Of a stretch of DNA of 18,041 bases, positions 8,102-15,979 are shown piece after piece (within the stretch, counting starts at the first letter, position 1; each line of letters starts with the position of its first letter). Source of the stretch: CAZVIK01 sp964627045 (GTDB taxonomy: Bacteria > Acidobacteriota > Terriglobia > Bryobacterales > Bryobacteraceae); the NCBI GenBank assembly GCA_964627045.1, contig CAZVIK010000066.1, positions 1-18,041 of the forward strand, given 5' to 3'. Position numbers and translations under genes: made by a program. The notes beneath the pieces were generated by a model, which worked only from the letters and a program-made list of their open reading frames with translations, did not search any database and was not told the origin of the DNA.

Positions 8102-8237
8102 GTCGGTCCGTCAGCAACGGGATTGGCGCCGGCCGTGGTGGCCAGCGGATTGGCGGACGTTGAACCGCCATGGCCTGTTTCCCACCGCACTGCCGTCAGG
8201 GGCCGGGCCCCCGGACCAGACCACGAACGCCGGCGCT

Positions 8238-10037
8238 CTAAGGAGCTAACGACCGAAGGACGCTTCGTGCCTCGGGCGACACGATCCGCGCCAGAATCTC
8301 CGAACGGCGAATGATCGTGCGCCATGCCGAATCCGCCGCGCCGCCATCCGCCCTGGCTTGTACGATGTTGACGCCCCCGACGTAGACGGGTCCGTTCTCG
8401 CGTGTGATCGCGCCGTCGGCGGCTTCTCTTAATACCACCACGCGGCCCGCGGCGTAGGAACTTGCCGTGCTCCCGGACGGCGGCTTCCGCCATCTCAGCC
8501 TCGAACCGGCCTCGAGCGCCAGATTTTGCGGCCAGTCGTCGCGATCCCAGAAGACGATCTCGGGGGAAGTCGGCCAGTCTCCCATCGCCTTTAGGCTTAC
8601 CAGCAAGCCGAAGCGCTGCCAACCGATCGATCCCACTCTGCCAGCCGGAGCGTTTCCCGGAGGCTGCCCTGGCACTGTGCGCACCACCACCAACCCGTCG
8701 GCCTGCAAATCCGGCGCCAGCGCCACCACCTGGCTCAGGAAGTTCCTCTGATACTCCCAGGAACGCGCGTAGTCGTTCTGCACCACGAAGGAGTGGCAAA
8801 ACAGCGCCGCGAAGAAGACCATCACCGCCGCCCGCGCGGCCATTCGAACCCATCGTCCACGCGCCGCCGCCACCCCGGTATACATCAGCGCGGCCAACAG
8901 CAGGGAACTCCCCGGAACGGCGCTCGCCGAAAACCGCGTATCCCGCCCCGCAAAGGGAAACGCGGGGTTCCCGCCCATTTGAACGAACGCGGTCAGATAC
9001 CCGAGCACCAGCCACACAACCCCGATGCCCAATCCGCGAAGCCCCGGCGCAATAGCCCGCGCCGTATCACGTTTGGACGGATTGGCCCTGGCCGCCGGCG
9101 CCGCGCGCCGGAACAGGAATCCCAGCGCCCAAACCAGGAATCCCGCGACATAAACGACCGCTTCCAGCGGAATCTCCCGCCATGCAGTCTGAACAGCGTA
9201 GCTGTAGCACCGGAACGACTGGATCACGAAGTAAGCGGTGAACGCCATTCCGTTGCGCAGCAGCGCGGCCGCCCCAACGCCCGCCGCTCCGCTCACCCGC
9301 GCTTCGCCGAACGCCACCCTGACGGCGACATACGCCGCCAGGATCGCGCCGCACAGCGCCAGGTGAATGGCCCACGCCCGCCACTTCTTCCTCCGCCACA
9401 TCCCCGGCTCTAGCAGTGGCGCCGCCGGAAACAGCAGGAAGACCGACTCATAGGTCAGCAGCGCCAGCGATGCCGTGAGATACGCTGCCACTGGATGACG
9501 CCGCCGCAGCAGCGTCGCTCCACACACGCACATCAGCGCCGGACCGACCAGCAATTCGATCAACAGGTTCTGCCGGACCGTCGTCAACGGGGACAATACG
9601 AACAACAGCGCCGCCAGCGAGCAATATAACCGGGGGAAACGCATCCGCAGGGCGCGGTAGAAAAGGACCGCCGAGCCGGCAAACAGGATGTAGGTCAGCA
9701 CGTAGGGCAGTGCGATGCCGTCGAACGCCGCCCCGAGGTACCCGAAGATCCCCTCGTAGAGGACCATGAGCGGCCGCCCTTGGAAGAACTCCTTCATCTG
9801 GCCCAGCGTGGCCGACACCCGCGCCGCCAGCGGTTGACCGAAGGCCGACGGGAAGTGATACCAGTCGTCTTCGTAATAACCGAAAGAAGGGAAGTGGAGG
9901 AAGTTGGCGATCCACGCCATAACCGCAATGAGCGCCGCCGGGTAGGCCCGCGCCGCCGCCGGCGAGAGTCGCACTTCCAAGCCGCCCCACCACGAACGCA
10001 GGCGATGGCCGATCCTCTCGCGCTTCCCCGGCCTCAT
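8238..10037 (-). CDS. GT-C-like integral membrane protein (putative glycosyltransferase)
   Basis: A 599-residue polytopic membrane protein. After a short basic cytoplasmic start (MRPGKRERIGHRLRSWWGG) come about ten to eleven hydrophobic segments up to about residue 425, then a soluble C-terminal domain of about 170 residues with no recognised motif. The first extracytoplasmic loop, FGYYEDDWYHFPSAF at residues 52-66, contains the acidic pair D57-D58. An acidic pair there is typical of GT-C enzymes that use polyprenyl-phosphate sugars, such as ArnT/PMT relatives. The frame is open far upstream to 11024, but that extension is antisense-quality sequence overlapping the previous gene. The ATG at 10037 overlaps the stop of the upstream GT-C-like gene as ATGA, fixing the start and implying coupled translation. 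It is the last gene of the minus-strand cassette and converges on the barrel gene. Donor and acceptor are unknown. Confidence 0.82.
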   Translation of the reverse strand: MRPGKRERIGHRLRSWWGGLEVRLSPAAARAYPAALIAVMAWIANFLHFPSFGYYEDDWYHFPSAFGQPLAARVSATLGQMKEFFQGRPLMVLYEGIFGYLGAAFDGIALPYVLTYILFAGSAVLFYRALRMRFPRLYCSLAALLFVLSPLTTVRQNLLIELLVGPALMCVCGATLLRRRHPVAAYLTASLALLTYESVFLLFPAAPLLEPGMWRRKKWRAWAIHLALCGAILAAYVAVRVAFGEARVSGAAGVGAAALLRNGMAFTAYFVIQSFRCYSYAVQTAWREIPLEAVVYVAGFLVWALGFLFRRAAPAARANPSKRDTARAIAPGLRGLGIGVVWLVLGYLTAFVQMGGNPAFPFAGRDTRFSASAVPGSSLLLAALMYTGVAAARGRWVRMAARAAVMVFFAALFCHSFVVQNDYARSWEYQRNFLSQVVALAPDLQADGLVVVRTVPGQPPGNAPAGRVGSIGWQRFGLLVSLKAMGDWPTSPEIVFWDRDDWPQNLALEAGSRLRWRKPPSGSTASSYAAGRVVVLREAADGAITRENGPVYVGGVNIVQARADGGAADSAWRTIIRRSEILARIVSPEARSVLRSLAP

Positions 10038-11653
10038 CGCGCGCCTTCGCCCCCCACCGCCGGCGAGTTCCTCAGCCGGTACAGCCCCTCGCGCTCCTTC
10101 ACCAACACGGGCTCCAGCGACGCCCCGGCCGGCAACCCCATGGCCGCCGCCTCCATCGGCGTGCCCTGCAACAGGACGCACTCGCCTCGTGCGACATCCG
10201 CCAGCACGCCTTCGGTCACCACCTCGCGGCGCCAGTCGTAGAAATGGCCGTTGAAGATGTTCAACGACAACCCCCCGGGATACAACTCCTCCAGCACCCT
10301 CCCGTGTACACCTCCCGAATACTCGTTGCCGAAGTGCAAGGCGAAGTCCGGATGGCTGGAGCGGTAGTACCCGGCCACGCGGCAGGACGGAGCCGCCGCC
10401 GCCGCCCTCGCCAGGTCCAGCGACTCCAGCCGTTCCCGCTGCGCACGGATCGTCCGGTGATGCAAGTCCGTCGCGGCATGCTTGACGCCGCCCGCTCCGA
10501 TCACCGCCGCTGCCGCGATGACCACCGCGGCCTTCCAGTTGGCTCCCACCCCGGCCGCGCGCGCGCGCCAGACCAGCACAGCGTTCAGGATTCCGGCCTG
10601 CACCAGGGCCGGGACGACATAGTGCGGCATCCAGTGCTTCACCGCCAGCGCCATCTGAATCGCCATCGCCAGAAACCAGAGCCCGGCGACCGCCCACACG
10701 CGCTCCGCCGCTCCGGAGTCCCAGCGCTTTCCGCGGTGCCATCGCGCCAGCAGGATGACCGCAAACCCTGCCGCCAACGCCACCAGCGCCGGCTCCTGTC
10801 CGAACAGATCTTTCAGGTTCGCCAGCAACGCCGGTAAGGGCGGCAGCCCCTCCGGGCCCTGGCCGTAATTGTTGGCGTGCGTCAGCAGAGAGGGGAACCA
10901 GCGCGCCATGTAGGGCAGTCGCGGCAATGCCGGCAGCGCCAGCAGGAACGCGGATCCGGCCGCCGCGGCGGCGCAGCGCCTTCGCGCCCGTCCTGCCGGG
11001 AACGCCAGAATCAACAGAACCCAAGGCAGGAAAGTGATCTTAGTGACCGCGCCGGCCCCGATCAGCGCGCCCGCCATCAGCGCCTGCCGCTCCACCTTCG
11101 CGCCGTCGCCACGATCGGCCGCAAACGCGGCGTGCAGAACCGGCACCGCCAGAAGGTAGGTCAACGCCGCCAGCAGCGGCTCGGGCGAAACCCGCGAAGT
11201 CGAGTGGATCAGGTTGGGAAACAGAAGAAAGCTCCCCTGCAAGGCCAGCGCTGCCGCCAGCGATCCGGTCAGTCGCACCACCTCGCGGGCGGCGAGGTAC
11301 TGACTAACGCACAGCAGCAACACCACAGCGAGGTGGATCGCGTGCAGGTAGTCTTCCGGGCGCTCCAGCACCGCGCGATCCAGCGGCTGCCAGGAATGGA
11401 GGATGCCGTCCGCCGCCCATTTCGCGAGCGCCACCACAGCGCCGAGGCCCTGAAGCGTGGTACCCGGGTGGTCGACGTGAAACGGCGTCCGGAACGTCAG
11501 CAGGTTCGCCGCATTCAGCAGATAGCAGTACTCGGGATCGAAGTTCTGCGCAAGCTGGTAAGGCCCGGCGGCGCTCGCAAGCAGGAGCGCCAGCGCCAAC
11601 ACGCCGGTGGGAAACACCGCCAGCGCCAACCGGTTCCTTCCCAGTGCGCTCAC
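10034..11653 (-). CDS. GT-C-like integral membrane protein (ArnT/PMT-like, putative glycosyltransferase)
   Basis: A 539-residue membrane protein with roughly ten to twelve hydrophobic segments and a soluble C-terminal part of about 130 residues. After the first membrane segment the extracytoplasmic loop reads QNFDPEYCYLLNAANLL (36-52) and then VDHPGTTLQ (60-68). An acidic residue directly after membrane helix 1, followed by Y..L..A..L, is the layout of ArnT/PMT-type GT-C glycosyltransferases. The long open frame reaches 11920, but the first 89 codons there are an out-of-frame shadow of the upstream gene. The GTG at 11653 overlaps the upstream stop as GTGA and has a purine-rich Shine-Dalgarno GGAGGAGGG (11658-11666) 4 bases ahead, so it is the start. 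With its neighbours it probably adds sugars to an undecaprenyl-linked glycan or to proteins on the outer face of the inner membrane; the substrate is unknown. Confidence 0.83.
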   Translation of the reverse strand: MSALGRNRLALAVFPTGVLALALLLASAAGPYQLAQNFDPEYCYLLNAANLLTFRTPFHVDHPGTTLQGLGAVVALAKWAADGILHSWQPLDRAVLERPEDYLHAIHLAVVLLLCVSQYLAAREVVRLTGSLAAALALQGSFLLFPNLIHSTSRVSPEPLLAALTYLLAVPVLHAAFAADRGDGAKVERQALMAGALIGAGAVTKITFLPWVLLILAFPAGRARRRCAAAAAGSAFLLALPALPRLPYMARWFPSLLTHANNYGQGPEGLPPLPALLANLKDLFGQEPALVALAAGFAVILLARWHRGKRWDSGAAERVWAVAGLWFLAMAIQMALAVKHWMPHYVVPALVQAGILNAVLVWRARAAGVGANWKAAVVIAAAAVIGAGGVKHAATDLHHRTIRAQRERLESLDLARAAAAAPSCRVAGYYRSSHPDFALHFGNEYSGGVHGRVLEELYPGGLSLNIFNGHFYDWRREVVTEGVLADVARGECVLLQGTPMEAAAMGLPAGASLEPVLVKEREGLYRLRNSPAVGGEGAR

Positions 11654-13020
11654 CCGGCCCTCCTCCGCACCGCCATCTTTACCCGCAACAGGCCCTGCAA
11701 CGTCATCTTCAAAAGCAGCCAGCCATCCCGAAACCGCCGGATGTTGGTGCTCCCGTAGGCGCGCGCGCGATAGCTCACGGGCACGTCGATGATGCCAAGG
11801 CCCAGCGCCGCCGCCGGAAACAGCAACTCGAAATCGCCGAACGGGTCGGCGTCGCCGAAGTCCGCCCGCCATGCTTTCATCCGTTCGTAGTCCCGCCGCG
11901 AAAACAGCTTGGTGCCGCACAGCGAGTCGCCGATCGGCGTGTCCAGCACCCAGCTCAGCGCCTTGGCGAAGAACACGTTTCCCAAACGGTTGAGATGGTT
12001 CATGGCGCCGGTCTCCATCGGGTAGACCAGCCGCGACCCGTTTACGAAGTCGCCCAGCCCGTCGCAGTACGCCCGGTAGAATCGCCCCAGCGTCTCGGGT
12101 GGAACCGTCAGGTCCGCGTCCAGGATCGCCAGCACCGGCATCCGCGCCAGCGAGAACCCCAGCCGCACGGCATCGGCCTTGCCCTCACCAGTCTGCCGGA
12201 CCGCCTGAATGCGGAACCGGTCCTTGTACGCCTCTGCCACGCGCTCGATCTCCTCCCAGGTGCCGTCCGACGAGTGCCCCTCGACGAAGACGATCTCGAC
12301 GTCCGTGCCGAGGTCAGGGAACCGCCGGAGCGCGTTCTCGATGTTGCCGCGTTCGTTCCTGGCCGGGATAACGCAGGAAAGGCCGCCCGGTGCCTTCGCT
12401 CGCGCCGGCCGCAGGACTGCTACCGAAACCAGCCCCGCCCACCGGATCAGCGGCACCAGCGACAGCAACCGGTTGAGCCAGTCGCCCGCGCCCGCCAGCC
12501 GCCACGGAAAGTAGCAGCACGGACGCAGCCGCGCCACGGAAAACCCTGCGAGACGGGCGATATTCTCCAGGTCGACGCGCGTGATGAAGGTTCGCGGAAG
12601 AGGCGCCCGGCGGATTCCCAGCCGCGTGGCCAGCCGGTAGAGCCACGCGAGGTAGGGGTTGTACAGCACCGCCAGCACCCGCGACGACGCACTCAGCTTC
12701 GGCCTCAACCCTTCCAGCAACCCTTGTATGTCGAGGCTGTGATTGAACACCCCGTTCATCAGGACGGCGGTGCGCCGATCGCCGTCTTCGGCGAGGTCCG
12801 GAAATGGACCGTCCGGTTCGATGGCCGCCTTCACCGGCGCCGTCATCAGGTCCAACAACAAGTCCTCTTCGCCGCCCGGATGCCAGCGAATCACCCCGTC
12901 GTAGTATTTGGTGAGTGCGGACAGCTCATTCGCAATCACGCCGTTCACGTAGCGTTTCCACGTAGGCACGGCGGCCGCGGCGTTGTGGCCGCCGGAAACG
13001 GGTGAAGGCGAGTCCCGCAT
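11650..13020 (-). CDS. GT2 glycosyltransferase with N-terminal degenerate class I methyltransferase domain
   Basis: A 456-residue two-domain cytoplasmic protein. Residues 213-456 are a GT2 (GT-A fold) domain: LSCVIPARNERGNIE (214-228), VEGHSSDGT (246-254), the metal-binding DAD at 301-303 in AILDADLTVPPE, then FVNGSRLVYPME (325-336), LCGTKLFSRRDYE (367-379) and GDFELLF (395-401). Such domains usually build polyprenyl-phosphate sugars. Residues about 80-205 resemble the back half of a class I SAM methyltransferase (VLMNGVFNHSLDIQGLLEGLR, broken at 86-106), as in known methyltransferase/GT2 fusions. However, the front half with the glycine-rich SAM-binding motif is absent or unrecognisable, so methyltransferase activity is doubtful. 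The frame closes at a stop at 13027-13029. ATG at 13020 is used; GTG at codon 18 is an alternative, and neither has a clear Shine-Dalgarno. It heads the cassette and its stop overlaps the next start. Confidence 0.88.
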   Translation of the reverse strand: MRDSPSPVSGGHNAAAAVPTWKRYVNGVIANELSALTKYYDGVIRWHPGGEEDLLLDLMTAPVKAAIEPDGPFPDLAEDGDRRTAVLMNGVFNHSLDIQGLLEGLRPKLSASSRVLAVLYNPYLAWLYRLATRLGIRRAPLPRTFITRVDLENIARLAGFSVARLRPCCYFPWRLAGAGDWLNRLLSLVPLIRWAGLVSVAVLRPARAKAPGGLSCVIPARNERGNIENALRRFPDLGTDVEIVFVEGHSSDGTWEEIERVAEAYKDRFRIQAVRQTGEGKADAVRLGFSLARMPVLAILDADLTVPPETLGRFYRAYCDGLGDFVNGSRLVYPMETGAMNHLNRLGNVFFAKALSWVLDTPIGDSLCGTKLFSRRDYERMKAWRADFGDADPFGDFELLFPAAALGLGIIDVPVSYRARAYGSTNIRRFRDGWLLLKMTLQGLLRVKMAVRRRAG

Positions 13021-13098
13021 CGGAGATTACGTTGTAACATGCCCCCCGCCGCCGCCGCCACAGCAGGTTCATCGCCCTGCGGCGGCGTGCATTCACCG

Positions 13099-13107
13099 TG
13101 CTAGAAT
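13099..13107 (+). promoter_or_regulatory. Possible extended -10 promoter element for the paralogue pair
   Basis: TGcTAGAAT is an extended -10 match (TGn then a hexamer one base from TATAAT at two positions) in the 122-base divergent region between the methyltransferase/GT2 gene and the first paralogue. It ends 35 bases before the ATG at 13143. No clear -35 box is visible, which extended -10 promoters can tolerate. The element is suggested by sequence only. Confidence 0.35.
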
Positions 13108-13142
13108 GTCCGCAGGCCGCGGGAAGGGGAGCCAGGCGCCAC

Positions 13143-14438
13143 ATGGAGGGCCGTGTCGAAGACCGTCGCTTGCGCGACCTCGCGGACCAGTTGCTCGCGC
13201 TTACGTCCACTCCTCCGCCCGGCCGTGCGCCCTCCTTTTCCTCGCCCAGCCCAAGCGCTCCGCGCCGCCTTCGACTGGACCGCGCCGACGCCGTCATCTC
13301 CCATATCGAGGTAAACGACGCCCACGGCGTGGGCGTGCTTCTCGGCCGGATGTTCGCCGGGCAGCCGGGCGTTCTCTCCATTCGTTCGGTGGACGCCTAC
13401 GGCGGCATTCAGTCCTTTGGCGACCGGTCCATGCGTATCTCCCATGGCAAAGGGAGGCGCGACGCGGTCTTTTCCCGCGTGCTGGCCGCCGTAGGAAGCA
13501 CCGTGGTCGGCCGGATCCTGTGCGTTCCCTATTACCCCGACGATGTCCGCACGGCGGTGGCTCTCCAGGAGATCTTCGCCGCGCCCACCTGCACCTACCT
13601 CATGGACGACCAGAACATCTCGGTTCCCGGGATTCCCGACGACTGGATGCGCGAACTGCTCGGGAAGTCGGCGCTCCGGTTGGCCATCTCACCGGAGATG
13701 AGGTCGGCCTACGAGGAGAAGTACGGCCTTCCATTCGGGTACATGCCTCCGCTCGCCCCGGAGACGCTGATCCCCCGTGCTGTCTCCCCTCTGCCTTTGG
13801 ACGTCCCGCCCGGCCGCGGCGTTGTCATCGGCAACATCTGGAGCGGCGTCTGGCTGGAGCGCCTGCGCTCGACCCTGCATGGCTCGGGCATCGTGCTGGA
13901 CTGGTACTCCCACAGCCACGCCCCCGGCGACGGCAACCACTCGGAGGAGTCCATCGTCCGTCGCGATCCGCCTTCCGACCACGAACTGGTTGCCATCCTA
14001 CGCCGCTCGTGGTTCGCAGTCGTGCCGGCCGGGACGATGGAGCCCGATGACGATCGCCGTTTCCTGGCACGGTTCAGTCTGCCCAGCCGCATCGTTTTTC
14101 AGCTGGCCACCTCGCATGTTCCCATCCTGCTGCTTGGCAGCCGCCGGACGGCGGCCGCCCGTTTCGTTAAGGATGCCGGAATCGGCCTGGTTTCGCCGTA
14201 TGATCGAGCCGCATTTCAGGATGCCGTGGGGCGGATCATGCGCCCCGAGGTGAACCTCGAGTTCCGCCGCGCCGCGCACGCCGTGGCCTCGCGCTTCTCG
14301 TCTCAAGGTGCGCTGGATTGGATCTGGCGGTCTTTGTCACTGGGAGCCCCCGCCGACCGCCGCTTCGAGGACCTCGCGCAGATCTCCATCCACGCCGCAA
14401 CGGCTGGCGCGGCCGGGGAAGATCCCCCCGGGGGTTGA
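13143..14438 (+). CDS. GT-B-like putative glycosyltransferase, first of two paralogues (MDDQN/GIPDD family)
   Basis: A 431-residue soluble protein that I cannot assign to a named gene. It is collinear with the next gene over its full length. The strongest shared block is YLMDDQNISVPGIPDD at residues 152-167, followed by LRLAISPEMRSAYEEKYGLPF (broken at 178-198). In GT4-like GT-B enzymes an 'MDDW'-type motif followed by 'IS..M...Y...YG' marks the end of the N-terminal half, so the similarity suggests this fold. The C-terminal half has FSLPSRIVFQLATSHVPILL (311-330), like the 'PSK..EYLA.G.P' segment of glycosyltransferases, but the usual E-x7-E motif is not evident. There is no signal peptide or membrane segment. 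The frame is open to a GTG at 13098, which overlaps the candidate promoter; ATG 13143 is preferred, with a weak Shine-Dalgarno. Residues 24-42 are a Pro/Ser-rich low-complexity stretch. Confidence 0.85.
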   Translation: MEGRVEDRRLRDLADQLLALTSTPPPGRAPSFSSPSPSAPRRLRLDRADAVISHIEVNDAHGVGVLLGRMFAGQPGVLSIRSVDAYGGIQSFGDRSMRISHGKGRRDAVFSRVLAAVGSTVVGRILCVPYYPDDVRTAVALQEIFAAPTCTYLMDDQNISVPGIPDDWMRELLGKSALRLAISPEMRSAYEEKYGLPFGYMPPLAPETLIPRAVSPLPLDVPPGRGVVIGNIWSGVWLERLRSTLHGSGIVLDWYSHSHAPGDGNHSEESIVRRDPPSDHELVAILRRSWFAVVPAGTMEPDDDRRFLARFSLPSRIVFQLATSHVPILLLGSRRTAAARFVKDAGIGLVSPYDRAAFQDAVGRIMRPEVNLEFRRAAHAVASRFSSQGALDWIWRSLSLGAPADRRFEDLAQISIHAATAGAAGEDPPGG

Positions 14439-14441
14439 CCG

Positions 14442-15710
14442 ATGCCCGATTCCGTCTATTATCGAAACGCTGCGCTCCGCGCCCAACTCAAAGACCTGAT
14501 CGGGTGGGCCGACCCCATCCCGTCCAGTTTGCGCGAGGGCGTCGCACCGGGTCGTGCCAACGTAACCGGACGCGCCACCGCCCGCTCATACGACGTCTTG
14601 GTGACACTCAATGAAATCAACAATCGTCATGGTACCGGACCGCTTCTCAAACGGCTGGTGAAAGGGCGAGACGACATTCTCTGCGTCCGTTCGCGGGACG
14701 ATTGGGGCGAGCACGACCTCGCCGGCTGGAACGCCCGCATCGCGCAACCGAGCGACCACCGCCCCGACTGGTACCGCAACGTGCTTCAGGTGCTCGGCGG
14801 CACCGAGATCCGCAACGTCGTGTGCGTCCCTTTTTTGCAGGACGAACTGAAGACGGCCATCGCGATCCACGGGGCCTTCGGAGCCCGCCTCTGCCTCTAT
14901 ATCATGGACGACCAGAACGTCAGCGCGCAGGGCATTCCCGACGACCTGATGGAGGAGGCTCTGGCCCGCTCCTGCCTGCGTTTTGTCACACATCCCGAAC
15001 TCCGAACGGCGTACCAAGCCAAGTACCGAGTGCCGTTTCACCTATTGCCCGCCATCGTCCCCGCCGAACTGGTGCCTGCCGAACCCGGCGCGATGCCCGC
15101 TCCGGGCCCGCCCCTTCGCGCGGCGCTTCTGGGCAGTTTCTGGGATCAGGCCTGGTTCGACCGCCTTTGCGGGTCGCTGGAGGGCTCCGGCTTCGACGTC
15201 GATTGGTACGGGAACAACCGCTCGCCTTGGCTCACATTCGCGCCGGAAGCACTGCGGCGCGCCAATATTACCCCCAAAGGAGTGGCCCCCGAATGCGACT
15301 TGGCGGCGCAACTGCGGCGGTATCCCTTTGTGATCGTTCCGGTGGGTGCCCTGGACGCTCGCGACTCCAACAACGGAGTCGCCTCGCTCAGCCTTCCCGG
15401 CAGAATCCTTTTCGCCGCCGCCACGGCGGCCGCGCCCATCCTGGTTGTCGGCAGCGGCAACACCTGCGGCTCCCGTTTCGTGGCCCACTTCGACATCGGC
15501 GAAACCGTTCCCTACGAGGCTGGTGCCCTTCGCGCCGCGATGTACCGCCTCGCGTCGCCCGAAGCCCAGGTCCGCTTCCGGCGCAACGCCGCGTCCATCG
15601 CACACCTTTTCTCGGATCGGGGCATGCCCGAGTGGCTCCTTCGCTCGATTGGCGCCGGCCAGCCGGCCGATGCGCGTTTTGAGGACGCCTTCGCCGGATA
15701 CCCTCATTGA
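14442..15710 (+). CDS. GT-B-like putative glycosyltransferase, second of two paralogues (MDDQN/GIPDD family)
   Basis: A 422-residue soluble protein starting 3 bases after the stop of its paralogue, hence surely co-transcribed. Matching blocks run along the entire length: NVVCVPFLQDELKTAIA (125-141), YIMDDQNVSAQGIPDD (153-168), HPELRTAYQAKYRVPF (184-199), LPGRILFAAATAAAPILVVG (318-337), RFVAHFDIGETVPYE (345-359), FRRNAASIAHLFSDRG (379-394) and GQPADARFED (406-415). Its N-terminus (MPDSVYYRNAALRAQLKDLI) differs from the first copy, and the WY.(N/H).. segment before the middle insert also differs. This indicates an old duplication with divergence, not a recent copy. By the same reasoning as for the first copy, it is probably a GT-B-fold enzyme acting on a cell-surface glycan, perhaps with a different donor or acceptor. 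It ends just before the AT-rich gap region. Confidence 0.87.
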   Translation: MPDSVYYRNAALRAQLKDLIGWADPIPSSLREGVAPGRANVTGRATARSYDVLVTLNEINNRHGTGPLLKRLVKGRDDILCVRSRDDWGEHDLAGWNARIAQPSDHRPDWYRNVLQVLGGTEIRNVVCVPFLQDELKTAIAIHGAFGARLCLYIMDDQNVSAQGIPDDLMEEALARSCLRFVTHPELRTAYQAKYRVPFHLLPAIVPAELVPAEPGAMPAPGPPLRAALLGSFWDQAWFDRLCGSLEGSGFDVDWYGNNRSPWLTFAPEALRRANITPKGVAPECDLAAQLRRYPFVIVPVGALDARDSNNGVASLSLPGRILFAAATAAAPILVVGSGNTCGSRFVAHFDIGETVPYEAGALRAAMYRLASPEAQVRFRRNAASIAHLFSDRGMPEWLLRSIGAGQPADARFEDAFAGYPH

Positions 15711-15979
15711 CGCCAGAGCCTGCACCCCATTATTTTCTGGTACTTAAAGAAATACCCGTAAACCAATCAATTGGCCTTCAAAAATAATTTTCCAAAACCA
15801 TAAAAAAAAATGTACCCGAGGAAAACCCGCCGAAAAACCCCAACANNNNNNNNNNCCCATTCCCTTCACCCCATTTTTTTTTGGTAAATTATGTCATTGC
15901 GGGGATCCCAGCCCTGGGGGTGGATTATTATGTTGCCAAGACGATAAAAACAATGGTACTCTACCTTCACGAGGTGAAT
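15711..15979. other. Intergenic AT-rich stretch with a scaffold gap
   Basis: No gene is supported here. Positions 15846-15855 are ten N. The flanks are unlike the rest of the window: AT-rich with many short homopolymers, including nine A at 15802-15810 and nine T at 15874-15882, and runs of C and A of the sort seen in low-quality contig ends. From about 15885 the sequence looks normal again and serves as the leader of the PEP-CTERM gene. The real distance across the gap is unknown, so genes could be missing here, and the order of the two sides depends on the scaffolding. Confidence 0.9.
15933..15962 (+). promoter_or_regulatory. Candidate promoter of the PEP-CTERM gene
   Basis: TTGCCA (15933-15938) and TACTCT (15957-15962) are separated by 18 bases, and TG at 15954-15955 gives an extended -10. 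This would place the start of transcription close to the Shine-Dalgarno at 15971, leaving a very short leader. The spacing is acceptable for a sigma70 promoter but the -10 is only a moderate match. Confidence 0.35.

Noticed and set aside
8151..8170. Inverted repeat TGGCGG-8 bases-CCGCCA between the convergent barrel and membrane protein genes
   Set aside because: The stem is only 6 base pairs and no T run follows, so a terminator cannot be supported, although a terminator would be expected in this 136-base space.
8068..9015. A 315-codon minus-strand open frame, and other long plus-strand frames across 8462-9413
   Set aside because: All are alternative frames over the C-terminal part of the membrane protein gene and the end of the barrel gene; the translations are Arg/Gly/Pro-rich with no recognisable motif.
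10038..11024. Upstream 329-codon extension of the 8238-10037 minus-strand gene
   Set aside because: The extension is Gly/Arg/Ala-rich, out of frame with the real gene it overlaps, and the ATGA start/stop overlap at 10034-10037 gives a clear start.
11654..11920. Upstream 89-codon extension of the 10034-11653 minus-strand gene
   Set aside because: It is a shadow of the GT2 domain in another frame; the GTG at 11653 has a good Shine-Dalgarno and overlaps the upstream stop.
11650..13020. Possibility that the missing methyltransferase motif is due to a frameshift near the gene start
   Set aside because: The frame closes at a stop at 13027-13029, and I see no methyltransferase motif in the other frames of the short upstream region, so a simple frameshift does not restore it.
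13038..13055. Short GCC triplet run in the divergent region before the paralogue pair
   Set aside because: It is only four repeats in very GC-rich DNA and shows no sign of a functional array.
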